This document shows, one piece after another, positions 12,257 through 22,689 of a stretch of DNA of 64,000 nucleotides (position 1 is its first letter; every line of letters begins with the position of its first letter). Source of the DNA: Diabrotica undecimpunctata (Eukaryota; Arthropoda; Insecta; Coleoptera; Chrysomelidae). Under the pieces are notes generated by a model. It did not search any database. It had not been told where the DNA came from and was given only the letters and a program-made list of their open reading frames with translations. The stretch covers positions 73,162,141 to 73,226,140 of the forward strand of contig NC_092806.1 of NCBI RefSeq assembly GCF_040954645.1. Reading direction: 5' to 3'. A program made the translations under genes and the position numbers.

Positions 12257-13213
12257 TTACAATGACTCAGATGTTGAAACATCATTGAAATGTGAATGTG
12301 TATCCAAATATAATAGGTAGGAGTAAATGGAGCTTAACTGATTAATGTCACTCCTTTTGTTCATTGCGTTTGAATTTTGAGCAATGAATGCCATTTCTAA
12401 GAAGATTCTTTTTTTGTAATTGGATTCAGTAGCTAAAACTTTGACTGATTCATAATTCATTATGTGATGTTCTTTATTTACATGTTCTGCAAGGGCAGAT
12501 CTTTCCGGATATAGTCTGCTGTCGCTTCGATGACTGATTAAGCGACTACCTAGGCTACGAGTGGTTTGTCCCATATATACCAAATTACAATTGTTGCAAG
12601 GAATCTGGTACACTACGTTGGAACAATCTTTGATGTCACTTTTATCTTTGACTTTGGAATATATTGATCTTGCAGTTAATGAAGTTTTAAAGACTATTTT
12701 TAAATTAGTGAAATATTTAAAAAGTCTTGTCAGTCTGGGTGTTATGCCTTTTATGTATTTTAATGAAGTATATGAGCAATTGGCATTTTGTTCTCCACTT
12801 GTGACAATAATTTGCACCTCATCATTTTGGCGTGCTATGTTCGGGGTCAAACTAAATAAGATCTTGGTGACTAGGTGTTTTGGGTATGAATTGTCGATGA
12901 AAAGGTTAGAAAGGATTTTTAGGTTCTTCTGATGGAAAGAAGGATCACTGATTGCTATGATTCTAGCTTTCATTTGCTTAAGCAAATTGATTTTAATTGA
13001 ATGTCTATGATATGACCAATAGTTAAGGAAGCGTCCAGAACTATGAGGTTTTCTATGCCAGTCGATAATCAGGGAGTTGTTCTGGGTTCTGATGAACCGG
13101 GTATCAAGAAAGGGGACTGAGCATAGATCATCCTTATGTTCGATTGTAAACTGTAATAGAGGGTCATAACTATAAAATACATTCAAGATTTCTGTGAAAG
13201 ACAAAGAAAACAA
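12257..13213 (-). CDS. Penelope-like polyprotein, C-terminal part: end of RT plus GIY-YIG endonuclease
   Basis: This 318-codon open frame has no true ATG at its 5' end; the first codon in this reading is TTG inside the inverted repeat. Residues 6-110 resemble the end of a Penelope RT (FLDTRF, IIDWHRKP, RFLNYWSYH). Residues 195-285 form the GIY-YIG nuclease: VYQIPC with C206 and C209, then YMG at 213-215 (usual YIG), an Arg at 224, H244 and H249, and FLE with the conserved Glu at 273. The Cys pair and His pair fit the extra metal site described for Penelope nucleases. Known role of the family: nicking target DNA for retrotransposition. Lack of the RT palm makes this copy non-autonomous. Confidence 0.85.
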   Translation of the reverse strand: MFSLSFTEILNVFYSYDPLLQFTIEHKDDLCSVPFLDTRFIRTQNNSLIIDWHRKPHSSGRFLNYWSYHRHSIKINLLKQMKARIIAISDPSFHQKNLKILSNLFIDNSYPKHLVTKILFSLTPNIARQNDEVQIIVTSGEQNANCSYTSLKYIKGITPRLTRLFKYFTNLKIVFKTSLTARSIYSKVKDKSDIKDCSNVVYQIPCNNCNLVYMGQTTRSLGSRLISHRSDSRLYPERSALAEHVNKEHHIMNYESVKVLATESNYKKRIFLEMAFIAQNSNAMNKRSDINQLSSIYSYLLYLDTHSHFNDVSTSESL

Positions 13214-13540
13214 GAAGAAGTTCTGTCATTTGCCATGTCCAGGAATGACAGCTACTCTTAACCTAAAACTCCACTGTTGACCGGCACACGTGGCCGTTTT
13301 AAATCGTTGTAATTGTCTTTTTCTTATGTGTTAAAAGTAATAATAATTGTCAAGTTTGGTCTTTTACACCATGCAATGTATAGATTATTTAATTATTGAC
13401 TCAATCAATGAGTGGTGCGTGATATTGTCACATGTGAGTAGAACATACACGAAAGACAAATCTCAATAACGTAAGTTTTTATAACCTTTACACTCTTAAT
13501 AGGTTTCGAGGATGCTTTACTAACATTATTACTTTATTTC

Positions 13541-13590
13541 AGTTTTTCCTGATGATGAAAATAAACATTTTCGAAAGCTTGAAACTTAGT
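13541..13590 (+). ncRNA. Hammerhead-ribozyme-like motif, right arm of Penelope element
   Basis: CTGATGA at 13549-13555, stem II 13556-13572, GAAA 13573-13576, GCTT 13577-13580. Stem I is formed by TTTC (13545-13548) and GAAA (13581-13584). Opposite orientation to the 11775-11822 copy. Confidence 0.62.
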
Positions 13591-13644
13591 TAAAAGAGTA
13601 CACTTATTTCACCGCTGCAAATCCCAATAAACCTCAAAGCTCCG

Positions 13645-13645
<1 letters not shown>

Positions 13646-13727
<82 letters not shown>
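13646..13727. repeat. (TA)n microsatellite, right flank of the Penelope element
   Basis: About 41 TA units directly after the inverted repeat. Confidence 0.97.
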
Positions 13728-13730
<3 letters not shown>

Positions 13731-13867
13731 AGAAAGAACTGTCAAACTCAATAAGCAGTGATAAAGAAAAGGAAAGGGTTGGAAACCTTTCACACTGTAA
13801 CTCTTGAAGATCTCAGTCAGATAAAAGGAGAAAAGAAAGAAAGCTAGATATTACTATTCCATATATT

Positions 13868-13912
13868 ATCAGAAACGTTTCGTTTTGTAATTACAAAACA
13901 GCATCAGTCTAA
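13868..13912 (-). ncRNA. Degenerate hammerhead-like motif
   Basis: On minus: CTGATGC, an 18-base perfect palindrome (GTTTTGTAATTACAAAAC) as stem II, GAAA, CG, T, T, with AGA/TCT as stem I. The last base of the CTGATGA core is C instead of A, so this copy is probably inactive. It lies in unassigned sequence just right of the Penelope element. Confidence 0.4.
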
Positions 13913-14377
13913 ATCTAAAAGAGTAATACTCTTTTAGAAGGATTAGTGAAACTCTTTACATTAAAAGAGGAGGCCAATAAATGAACTCTTACGTTGATAG
14001 AAAGGAGAATAATAACTAAAATATTACTTACATGAGCAGTGATACAATATCGATGGTAATTGCAGCTACCAGTGTTACAAATAATTGGTCAGCCATTAAA
14101 AATTCACGTCTTATGGTAGTATACTAAGTATGTAATCACTTAATACATAAGACATCAGATTTGACAAGTATATTTGAATTATAAAATTAGCCTTAGTTGG
14201 TAAATGAAACTTGGAAAAACGGCCGTCTGACAATTATTTGCAAATTTACACAAGTAAAAATATCGACAACACAAAGCAGATGTCTATTTTAACTTTAAGG
14301 TGAAAAACCAGTGTAGTTTAAAATACAAAACATTGATAGGTAAAAATATCACATAATTATTATAAACACAATTATAT

Positions 14378-14595
14378 TTAATTACTATTTAAATGGGAAT
14401 AAGCCACAATTAAAGGGTAAAATACGTTTATTGACGTTTCAATTTCCACTTCGGAAATCGTTCTCAAAATACAAACATTAAATTAAATTTACTAATGTTT
14501 GTATTTTGAGAACGATTTCTGAAGTGGAAATTGAAACGTCAATAAACGTATTTTAACCTTTAATTGTGGCTTATTCCCATTTAAATAGTAATTAA
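14378..14595. repeat. 218-bp foldback palindrome
   Basis: Arms of about 100 bp running inward from TTAATTACTATTTAAATGGG pair with their complement ending at 14595; the centre is an AT-rich loop near 14486. Each arm holds GGAATAAGCCACAATTAAAG, GACGTTTCAATTTCC and CTTCGGAAATCG, with few mismatches. Related pieces lie at 7738, 38163 and 57737. The inner part (a 6-bp ATTTCC/GGAAAT hairpin followed by GAAACGTC) resembles a hammerhead whose CTGATGA box is lost. Confidence 0.85.
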
Positions 14596-14689
14596 TTTAA
14601 AATGCCACAAGAAAATAGCTTCAGAACAATTATATTTACTTGTTTTAAAAGCACTTAAAAGTGCGTACCGGCAAATTGATGATTTATGA

Positions 14690-15597
14690 CATGTTTTAAG
14701 TATTAATTGCCAGTCGCCATTGGGGCATTCCAACAAACTGTTCGAACAACTAATCAAAGGCCTAATCAAACAAGAAACATGTTTACTTCCAAAAATGTCA
14801 ATATTGTCGATGAAGGATATTGTAAGCAAAAAACCATTGACAGGACGAAGAAACGTAGTTATTTTCAGTCTCATCATTTGAACAGTAAACAAGATATTAT
14901 AAGAACATTATATTCCCTTTATGAAAATCAGACATTTCCTAGGTTAGATAGAAAAAAGAACAGGAAAAAAAACAAATATAGATATAAGTCGTGCCACCTT
15001 CCATAGAGTCATTTCTAAAATGGGTTTTAAGTAAAAGCTTAAGCGTAATCTATATTGTAAGATAGACAAAAAAGCAGCAGTAATGGAATCACACAAACTG
15101 CGCACTTGGTGAACTGAGTATCACTCTGAAATTAGGAAGTTTAGGTTAAAAAACAAATCTATCTTATATCTGAATGATTCATGGTTTCATACTCATAATA
15201 CAGTATGCAAAGGATGTTTCGATTCTAGTAAAAACTGCCAGACGAAAGCACTGAATGGACAACGCATAATAATTCACGCTGGTTCGAAAGACGGGTGGGT
15301 TCCAAACTCGTTATCTGCGAAGAATATCAAAGACTCTAGCTTAGATTATCATGAAGATACCAGTGCAGAACTTTTTAAAAATATTTCATGATTCTCCTTT
15401 GAAAAATATTCCTGAAAATAGTGTAATCTTCATGGATAATGCAAGCTACCACAGTCATCGGCTACAAAAAGCGCCAAACAGATCAAGTACTACAATTGAA
15501 ATTCGAAAGTATTTCTTAAAAAATGATATTTATTTTGAAACTAGTTACAAAGAAAAACTACTACTCATAGAAGTGTTAAATACATTTAATATTAAAA

Positions 15598-15664
<67 letters not shown>

Positions 15665-15930
15665 AACTTTCCAAAGCAAATGGGGCATACAGTGTTACGT
15701 CTTATTCCGGTCCATCTTGTATTTAACCCTATTGAGCATATGTGGTATCAAGGCAAAGTAAAGGTGAGGGCCGAAAATAGTTTTGCTACTCTGACTGCCA
15801 TTGTCATTAAATTAATTAAAACTGTTATCAATAATAGGTACGTCTGTAGAAAGCTGGAAAAATGCAAAGCAACATATTGTAAAAGTTTAACAGTCCTATC
15901 TGTCTATGCAAATTTATACAACCCATTGTA
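14690..15930 (+). pseudogene. Tc1/mariner-superfamily transposase relic, split by a microsatellite
   Basis: N-terminal part at 14707-15006 (SKQDIIRTLYSLYENQTFPR). Then LYLNDSWFHTHNT near 15170 (first catalytic Asp), GQRIIIHAGSKDGWVPNSL near 15260, VIFMDNASYHS at about 15425 (second Asp), and after a (TA)n(TG)n tract LIPVHLVFNPIEHMW at about 15705 (third acidic residue). All three catalytic positions are recognisable, but stops, frameshifts and the 62-bp dinucleotide tract break the gene. Confidence 0.72.
15602..15663. repeat. Compound (TA)n(TG)n microsatellite inside the transposase relic
   Basis: TA units to about 15643, then TG units to 15663. It falls between the second and third catalytic motifs of the transposase. 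Confidence 0.95.
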
Positions 15931-16079
15931 ATTAATACAAAAAAGGACTCTGACAGTAAAACAGAATTAGAGATAGAGGAATATTTATCCAGATTTAGCC
16001 ATATGGCTCACACCCCTTTTATTTTTTTATGGTCAATTTTCCGCGCTTGTTTTACTCCTAGATATTTGTACATGTTACT

Positions 16080-17200
16080 TTCACCCATACCTCGATGTTT
16101 CGGCTATTTTGCATATCAAATCCTCTGAATATATTCAAAACACGACACTTGTCTAGCCCGAAGTGTATACTAATATCATTAGAGAATGTTTATACAGCTT
16201 TTAGCATCTGATTTAAGTGGTTTCGAGTGAAAGCCATTAGTTTCAAATCATCCATATACACAGATGATTAAGCTTCGCCACTACAGTATTGTTGTTTTTA
16301 ATGCTAAAACCTGAGTCAGTGTAGTTCAATAGCTGCGATAGTGGGTTCATCGCTGAACCACAATGGACTCAACAAGTCTTCTTGGAATAGGCCGCGGTTA
16401 ATTGCGATATTTTCCATTACGATATTGTTGTCACCAGGAATTTGGAGGTGAATTTTAGTCTCTCTGGTCAATCTGGCATTATATATTTGAGTCAGACTTT
16501 CTTGTAGTCAATAAAGGCAGTGAAGAGATTCCTTTTTTGGATGTATGCCTAGTTAGAATGACTGAGTCGACAATAAGTTGGTCTTTGCAGCCCATGGAAC
16601 CCTTAGCGCATCCTTTCTGTTCAGGTTCTATGATATTGTTTAGAGCGCAGTGTTGGTAGATACGCTTGGCTACACAGGATATGACCAATTTATACAAAGT
16701 TTGAAGATAAGTAATTGGGCGGTACTTGGCTGGATCTTGGCTATTATTTTGATCCTTCGGTATTAAATAACTTGTTTCCTGAGTTAGGAATGATGCTATT
16801 TCCTGCAGATTAGAAATAGCATGATTAATTAGTGTAGATAAATACTCGTGAGCACTCCAGAACTTCTTAAGCCTTTGAACTCGGTCTGATCCAGAAGATT
16901 TCCAGTTATGAAGCTCTTTGATGATATTGGAGACTTATTTTGTGGTGAAGAGTTCATACAGAGTAGTACGGTAGTATTGACGGTTGTGCATTGTATCTTC
17001 TATCCATCTAGCATTGTTGTTAAGAGCAGCTGGGGCGAAAAGTTGATTTCCCCCAAACTTCTGAATTTCGCCTTGGCTTTGGTATGATTTATCGGCACTT
17101 TTTACAGTGGAATTAAGTTTTCGATAAAACGCCTGCTCCGCAAAAAGCGCATTGTCGCTTTTCAGGCTGTTATTGACTTTGTACCTCCTTAGCCTTCCTG
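16080..17200 (-). mobile_element. LINE reverse-transcriptase fragment (R2-like group)
   Basis: Read on minus from 17200: LHNWKSSGSDRVQRLKKFW, then YLIPKDQNNSQDPAKYRPIT, LYKLVISCVAKRIYQHC and IEPEQKGCAKGSMGCKDQLI, then VYMDDLKLMAFTRNHL near 16250 (catalytic YMDD). The EQKGC...GCKDQLI signature points to the early-branching R2/R4-type LINEs. The segment between the DQLI region and YMDD is shortened and full of stops. Confidence 0.7.
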
Positions 17201-17225
17201 AATAAACGGATAGTTTTTATAATTA

Positions 17226-17250
17226 TATATGTATATATATATATATATAT
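17226..17250. repeat. (TA)n tract, left flank of the 1.45-kb palindrome
   Basis: Short TA run with one G, directly abutting the left palindrome arm. Confidence 0.9.
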
Positions 17251-17339
17251 TTCTAAAGTATTCAACTAGTGAATTCAGAGGTTTAATCGGTCATTCAGGT
17301 TGGCAAATAAAGAAAGAAGTCAACTACTTCATAAGTTTA

Positions 17340-17385
17340 TCGAAGACGTTTCGCTCTATATTTCTAAAGCTTCATCAGTTCTCTA
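17340..17385 (-). ncRNA. Hammerhead-ribozyme-like motif, left palindrome arm
   Basis: Mirror copy of the motif at 18561-18606: CTGATGA, stem II, GAAACGTC. Confidence 0.6.
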
Positions 17386-18560
17386 AAATATAACAAATGA
17401 CATAGAGTTTATAAGAAATACAGATGTTTAAAGTTCATAACTTACAACTCAATATGTAGTATATTGTCGATGTTATCATATATCTACTGTACACTTTACT
17501 CAATATTTAAAACTAACTTAACCAAAAAAGAAAAAACAAAAAACAAAAAACAACACACAAACTTTGCCGAAAATAATGTTAATATTCGTAGATATGGATA
17601 TTTAAAAAATTTTAAACGAACATTTGGCTTCATTTAGATGGTTCTCCGCTGACGACCAACAAAGTTCTGATTTATTGCAATCTAGCAAACAACTTGACGC
17701 GATACCGAAAATTTTTTTATTTAAGGGCCATGTGTCACCAAATTCCAAGGTTTGAGACAATTATGAACTTCTACAGGGGACATTGCATAATTAGTTGGAC
17801 GGGTGGAATTTGTATGGCGGAAATATTTTGATATATTATTTTTAATTTATGTTTTAATGAACTTGGAAATAGGGGATGATTTTGTTATTATTTTGAATGG
17901 AAAATACGCCAACTTTTAACTGAAGAATAATTGGTATCATTTATTTCGTAAGATGAGAGAGTGGTAAACCTGGCTCAAATACCACTCTCACATCTTACGA
18001 AATAAATGATACCAATTATTCTTCAGTTAAAAGTTGGCGTATTTTCCATTCAAAATAATAACAAAATCATCCCCTATTTCCAAGTTCATTAAAACATAAA
18101 TTAAAAATAATATATCAAAATATTTCCGCCATACAAATTCCACCCGTCCAACTAATTATGCAATGTCCCCTGTAGAAGTTCATAATTGTCTCAAACCTTG
18201 GAATTTGGTGACACATGGCCCTTAAATAAAAAAATTTTCGGTATCGCGTCAAGTTGTTTGCTAGATTGCAATAAATCAGAACTTTGTTGGTCGTCAGCGG
18301 AGAACCATCTAAATGAAGCCAAATGTTCGTTTAAAATTTTTTAAATATCCATATCTACGAATATTAACATTATTTTCGGCAAAGTTTGTGTGTTGTTTTT
18401 TGTTTTTTGTTTTTTCTTTTTTGGTTAAGTTAGTTTTAAATATTGAGTAAAGTGTACAGTAGATATATGATAACATCGACAATATACTACATATTGAGTT
18501 GTAAGTTATGAACTTTAAACATCTGTATTTCTTATAAACTCTATGTCATTTGTTATATTT

Positions 18561-18606
18561 TAGAGAACTGATGAAGCTTTAGAAATATAGAGCGAAACGT
18601 CTTCGA
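18561..18606 (+). ncRNA. Hammerhead-ribozyme-like motif, right palindrome arm
   Basis: CTGATGA at 18568-18574, stem II GCTTT/AGAGC (one G-T pair, loop AGAAATAT), GAAA at 18594-18597, a minimal stem III (A-CG-T) and C at the cleavage position (18601). Stem I pairs GAA (18565-18567) with TTC (18602-18604). All conserved core positions are intact. Confidence 0.65.
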
Positions 18607-18720
18607 TAAACTTATGAAGTAGTTGACTTCTTTCTTTATTTGCCAACCTGAATGACCGATTAAACCTCTGAATTCACTAGTTGAATACTTTAGAAATATA
18701 AATTGACGGTCGTAGTTTTT

Positions 18721-18722
<2 letters not shown>

Positions 18723-18780
<58 letters not shown>
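18723..18780. repeat. (TA)n microsatellite, right flank of the palindrome
   Basis: About 29 TA units, 22 bases outside the right arm. Confidence 0.97.
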
Positions 18781-18785
<5 letters not shown>

Positions 18786-19029
18786 AGTACTTGTGACTCG
18801 TTTGGAAAAAATATATAAATATGTTTTTTTGGGTTGGAGTCAATAAAAGGGCTATTGGTAAACTATTATTTATGTCAAGCTTTCAATTGCTTGTGCCGCT
18901 TGTGTGCAAATTACAATTTCAATTGTAACTTAATTGGACACCCTGTATTATATGTTAATATCAACAAACCCCTAAAAAAACAACTTAAAAATATGCAAAA
19001 AGAATTAAACATCTCTTTATTTATTTTAG

Positions 19030-19236
19030 ATCGATATTAACTACGGATGACGTCAAAATTACAAAGGTACCTTCAATAACAAGTGACAGGTCTGTAGAGA
19101 GTGAGGAAGAACTAAAAGATGGTCAAACCGAAAAAATCATTGAAGTGGGATCCATTCATTCTGGTAATAAGTCGGACTCAGATAAAGAAAATAAAGAAAG
19201 AGTTCAAAAAAATTCAATTTCGCTAAATATGAAAAG
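19030..19236 (+). CDS. Candidate internal exon of an unidentified host gene
   Basis: The stretch is open with a Ser/Glu/Lys-rich composition unlike the AT-rich noise around it (DDVKITKVPSITSDRSVESE, then EVGSIHSGNKSDSDKENK). It has an acceptor at its start (TTATTTTAG) and a donor at its end (AAAAG|GTATTT). It starts in phase with one base and ends with two bases (AG), which fits the phase of the exon at 30244. If not spliced, the frame continues to a stop near 19317. No ATG or known domain is visible, so the function is unknown. Inference: one gene with the exons at 30.2 and 31.4 kb. Confidence 0.45.
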
Positions 19237-19469
19237 GTATTTTCTACAGAATTTTTGTATACAGATTTATGAATTAATGTACATAATTGTGAACATAAAT
19301 AGAATAGAATAGAAATATGCTTTATTGTCACTGAAAATTGTACAATTTATGGACAAAGCTTACAACCAGACAGAAAAATAACAATAACAATTTAAAGGAA
19401 TATAAGGTTGAAAGCTGGAATAAATGAATTTTAATCAAATAAAAGGCAGATATCGAGCACAGTTTTTAT

Positions 19470-19515
19470 TAAATCTTGCCCAAGTACTTTCGCTCCTAGA
19501 GCATCTTCAGGGGCA
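19470..19515 (-). ncRNA. Hammerhead-ribozyme-like motif, left foldback arm
   Basis: On minus: CTGAAGA (fits CTGANGA), stem II GCTC/GAGC with TAG loop, GAAA, a palindromic stem III A-GTAC-T, T at the cleavage position, then GGGCA, which pairs perfectly with the TGCCC just before CTGAAGA (5-bp stem I). This is the best-formed copy of its family. Confidence 0.66.
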
Positions 19516-19900
19516 TCTGAAATAAGCCAAAAAACGTTTTTTCCACTGAAGAAAAATTAATTAACTTCGAAAAAACTCAAAGTTGATGGTTGATACAAAA
19601 TTTTTCATTTTCCAATAAGAAAGAGTTTTCTTTTTCCGTTTCCGTTAAGACCAGGAGCCATTCTCTCTCATGATGTTACCCAATATGTAGCTTCTTCGAA
19701 TTTATAATAATTTTTAAACTGTTTGTCCTTTGTCTCATGTTGGGTAAATGCATCAGTTAATGTTTATAACATTAACATAACATAAGTAAGTCTAAAACGT
19801 GATATTACAAAAAAAATTTTTATCAACCATCAACTTCAAGCTTTTTCGAAGGTAATTAATTTTTCTTCAGTTTAAAAAACGTTTCTTGGCTTATTGCAGA

Positions 19901-19940
19901 TGCCCCTGAAGATGCTCTAGGAGCGAAAGTACTTGAGCAA
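19901..19940 (+). ncRNA. Hammerhead-ribozyme-like motif, right foldback arm
   Basis: CTGAAGA 19906-19912, stem II 19913-19924, GAAA 19925-19928, GTACTT. Stem I here is TGCCC with GAGCA, one mismatch compared with the left arm. Confidence 0.6.
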
Positions 19941-19991
19941 GATTTAATTAATAAAACTGTGCTCGATATCTGCCTTTTATTTGATTAAAAT

Positions 19992-20595
19992 AACAATTTA
20001 AATTTACTGAAATTACATAAATCGTCAATATTACAACATAAAAGATAAAATAAACAATCCATTGTAAAATTTAAATAAATTGCAAATTGCACAAGAAAAC
20101 CTTACGAACTAATAAGTTTAAGTTGCTGCATGTGATATATAATTTTTTTGCCGAATATAATATAGATTTCTTTACTAACTCAGTGTACGGGATCGGTAAA
20201 TACACATCAAAGATTTAATTTCTGGGAGTAGTCATGATTAGGTCTTGTAAATACTTCAGTAAAATTGGGTAAATTATAATATTCCTGTCCAGCGCAAAAT
20301 TAGGTATAATTTAAATTCAATCTCTACTTAAATTCTGTCTGAGTTTTTTAAATATTATCCGCTTGTCTAAGTATTCCCTAACTTTAAGATTATTTTTAAT
20401 AAAAGCATAACCTTGCAAAATTGGACAGGAAAAGTCCCTAAAGCAAATAAGTCTGATGGCATTCATAATGAAGACTTTATGTAGAAAATCTGATCGATAG
20501 ACATAATAGGTATGGTGTACGGTTGAAAGTCTGATACATCAGGGATAGTATGCTTATCGAGAAGGAGTCTCTACAGAAACAGCACTGCATTATCT
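19992..20595. other. No gene seen
   Basis: AT-rich spacer between the foldback and the LINE; no coding motif found. Confidence 0.4.
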
Positions 20596-20599
20596 CGTT

Positions 20600-22685
20600 T
20601 AGAGGGTGGAGTCCTCCTCCTCAGTCCTAATCCCTTTTGGGATGTGGTGACACCATCAGGCCTATACAGTTTTTTCACGATTTCCTTCCATCCTTCCCTG
20701 TCCTGGGCTAGTTGTTCGGCTTCATGTAACCCTTGGTTAATCAATATTTTTGTTTGATTTGCCCAACGTCTTGGAGATCTTTCGGTCTCTTTCCTTCAAC
20801 TGTATCCTCGACTATCAGTTTTTTCATCGTACCTGTTCTTCTAGCAATGTGTCCAAAATACTGCAAATATCTCTGTTATATTTGTTTAAGCAATCTATCC
20901 TTTACTTTAAGTTGTTCTAATATCGATACGTTAGTGCGATGATCAATCCAGGATATTCTTAACATGCGGCGGTATACCCACATTTCAAAAGCGTCTAGTT
21001 TATTTTTATCCGCTTTCTTTAAGGTCCACGCTAAGGCTATGGGAAAAATGAGTGCCCTTACCAGCCTTAGTTTTGTGTGTATTGTTATGCTAGAATTTTT
21101 CCAAATTGTTACCAGTTTCATCATAGCTGTTCTAGTAATAGTCAACCTTCTACGTATCTCTCTGTCACACCCTTCGGCATTTGTTATTAGGGACCCCAGG
21201 TATATGAAACTATTTACTACTTCAAAACCCCCAATTTCTTTAATGTGTTGAAGATTATTCCGAACTCTGTCTACTATCATGATCTTTGTCTTACTCCTAT
21301 TTAGCTTTAGTCCATATGTTTTGCTTTTCTCCTCCAGACATCTCATTATGTTTTCCATTTCTTCTTGATTTGCCGCGATTATTAAAGTGTCATCGGCATA
21401 TCTCAAGTTACTGATATTTTACCTCCTACTGATATTCCACCCTTCCATCCGTCTAGTACCTTTCGCATATTGTATTCGCTGTAGATATTAAACAGAGTTG
21501 GCGAGATTATGCATCCCTGCCTGACACCTGCCTCTGTTCTGAAATGATAGGAATGCGTGTTGTTTATTTTTACTGTGCACTTATTATTTTCATATAGACT
21601 TCTAATTACTTTAATTAAGTGGTCGGATGTTCCCATTTCCGCTAGTATAAACCATAGCTGCTGCCATTTGACTTTATCGAAGGCCTTTGTGTAATCCACA
21701 AAGCACATAAGCATAGGAGTATTGAATTCACGAGTTTTTTCGATTAGCTGTCTGACATTAATGATGTGTTCTCTTGTGCCTTTTCCTGGGACAAATCCCG
21801 CTTGTTCTTCTGATATCTGAGGCAATAGAAAAGCTTTTAGTCTTTCATGTATTACATGAAGTAAAACCTTGCTTGCAGGGGGTATTAGGGTTACCGTTCT
21901 GTAGTTGCTGCAATCTAGCGGAGTTCCTTTTTTGAATACAGGGATGAAAACGGATGTTCTCTAGTCGTTGGGCCACTCTCCGGTTTCCCAAATCTTTTTG
22001 CAGATCATATGCATAACATTTACTCCAATATATCCAGTCTCTTTTAAAACTTCTGCGGTGATCTGGTCTGCGCCAGGAGATTTTCTATTTTTTAACTTTT
22101 TGATTGCTTTTTCTATCTCTATCTCTGACTTTAGAATGTTTGGTTCTCTCTCTGCAGTGAACTCGTCGTGATTTGCATTATGGGGATCATCTGCATATAG
22201 AGTTTGACAATATTTCTCCATACCTCCGCAATCTCTTTCTCGTCATTTATAATATGTTGGTTTTGATCCATTATTGTTTGTGTGATTGGTTTGAATTCCC
22301 TGGATAGATATCGGACTTTGTTGTATAGCTCATATGATTCATACCGGTTTGCATGTCTCTCTAGTTCTTCACATTCATTTATATGTTTATTTTTATCATC
22401 TCTACATGATTTTTTAATTTATATATGAAATATTTAATTCTCCTTCGCCCTTCGAGAAGTTGCAGCGTTCTGTCTGTCATCCAGTGTTTTCTCTTGATGA
22501 TCTTTTTTTCGGTTCTGGTTCTTTCTACAAAGGTTTCTATGGCATTTCTGAAACCTTTCCATATTTCTTCTGGGTTGTCTTGTGTGTTCAACATACTAGT
22601 TTCCTTTAATGCATCTCTAAATGTTTTCGGATTTGAAATCTCCGAAAAAGTTTTGATTTTGGTGGGGCATTGTTCTTTTTAGTTT
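20600..22685 (-). mobile_element. RTE-like LINE, reverse transcriptase mostly preserved
   Basis: On minus, from 22680: linker after the endonuclease (KHWMTDRTLQLLEGRRRIKY), KLKNRKSPGADQITAEVLKE (22100), FIPVFKKGTPLDCSNYR (21920), EEQAGFVPGKGTREHI (21800), CFVDYTKAFDKVKW (21680), AGVRQGCIISPTLFN (21520), RYADDTLII (21400; the YADD catalytic box), NSFIYLGSLI (21200) and the C-terminal WVYRRMLRISWIDHRTN (20950). Stops near 21961, 21403 and 20876 divide it into four frames. Endonuclease is missing. The 3' part runs to about 20600. Confidence 0.86.
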
Positions 22686-22689
22686 AATT

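Larger units (their letters stand above)
11719..13644 (-). mobile_element. Penelope-like element with inverted terminal repeats
   Basis: A 433-bp segment (11719-12151) is repeated in inverted orientation at 13198-13644 with scattered substitutions and about 14 bases of indel. Between them lies a minus-strand frame with a GIY-YIG endonuclease. Penelope-like elements often carry terminal repeats, sometimes inverted, and hammerhead motifs, both of which are present. The reverse-transcriptase core is missing: only its C-terminal end precedes the endonuclease, so this is a 5'-truncated copy whose 5' side was replaced by an inverted terminal copy. Both outer ends abut (TA)n arrays. Confidence 0.82.
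17246..18700. repeat. Near-perfect 1,455-bp palindrome (721-bp arms, 13-base loop)
   Basis: The left arm 17246-17966 and right arm 17980-18700 are reverse complements of identical length around a 13-base centre (17967-17979). I found one mismatch near the centre (GATGAGAG against GATGTGAG) and none in the other blocks I compared, including the A-rich tract at 17525-17570. Each arm contains a hammerhead core. No protein frame with known motifs is present. Such structures arise from head-to-head insertion or inverted duplication of a Penelope/foldback element, but also from assembly or library artefacts. Confidence 0.93.
19428..19991. repeat. Inverted-repeat (foldback) element with two hammerhead motifs
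   Basis: Left arm 19428-19592 (ATTTTAATCAAATAAAAGGC inward) and right arm 19822-19991 are inverted copies with several substitutions. The roughly 230-base centre is AT-rich and unassigned. Each arm carries a hammerhead core. Confidence 0.85.

Noticed and set aside
13590..13793. Tyr-Ile repeat protein (also at 18553-18843 and 15351-15665)
   Set aside because: Translation of (TA)n arrays, not a gene.
18834..19040. 68-codon frame with ATG at 18834
   Set aside because: No motif or sensible composition; more likely intron sequence before the candidate exon at 19030.
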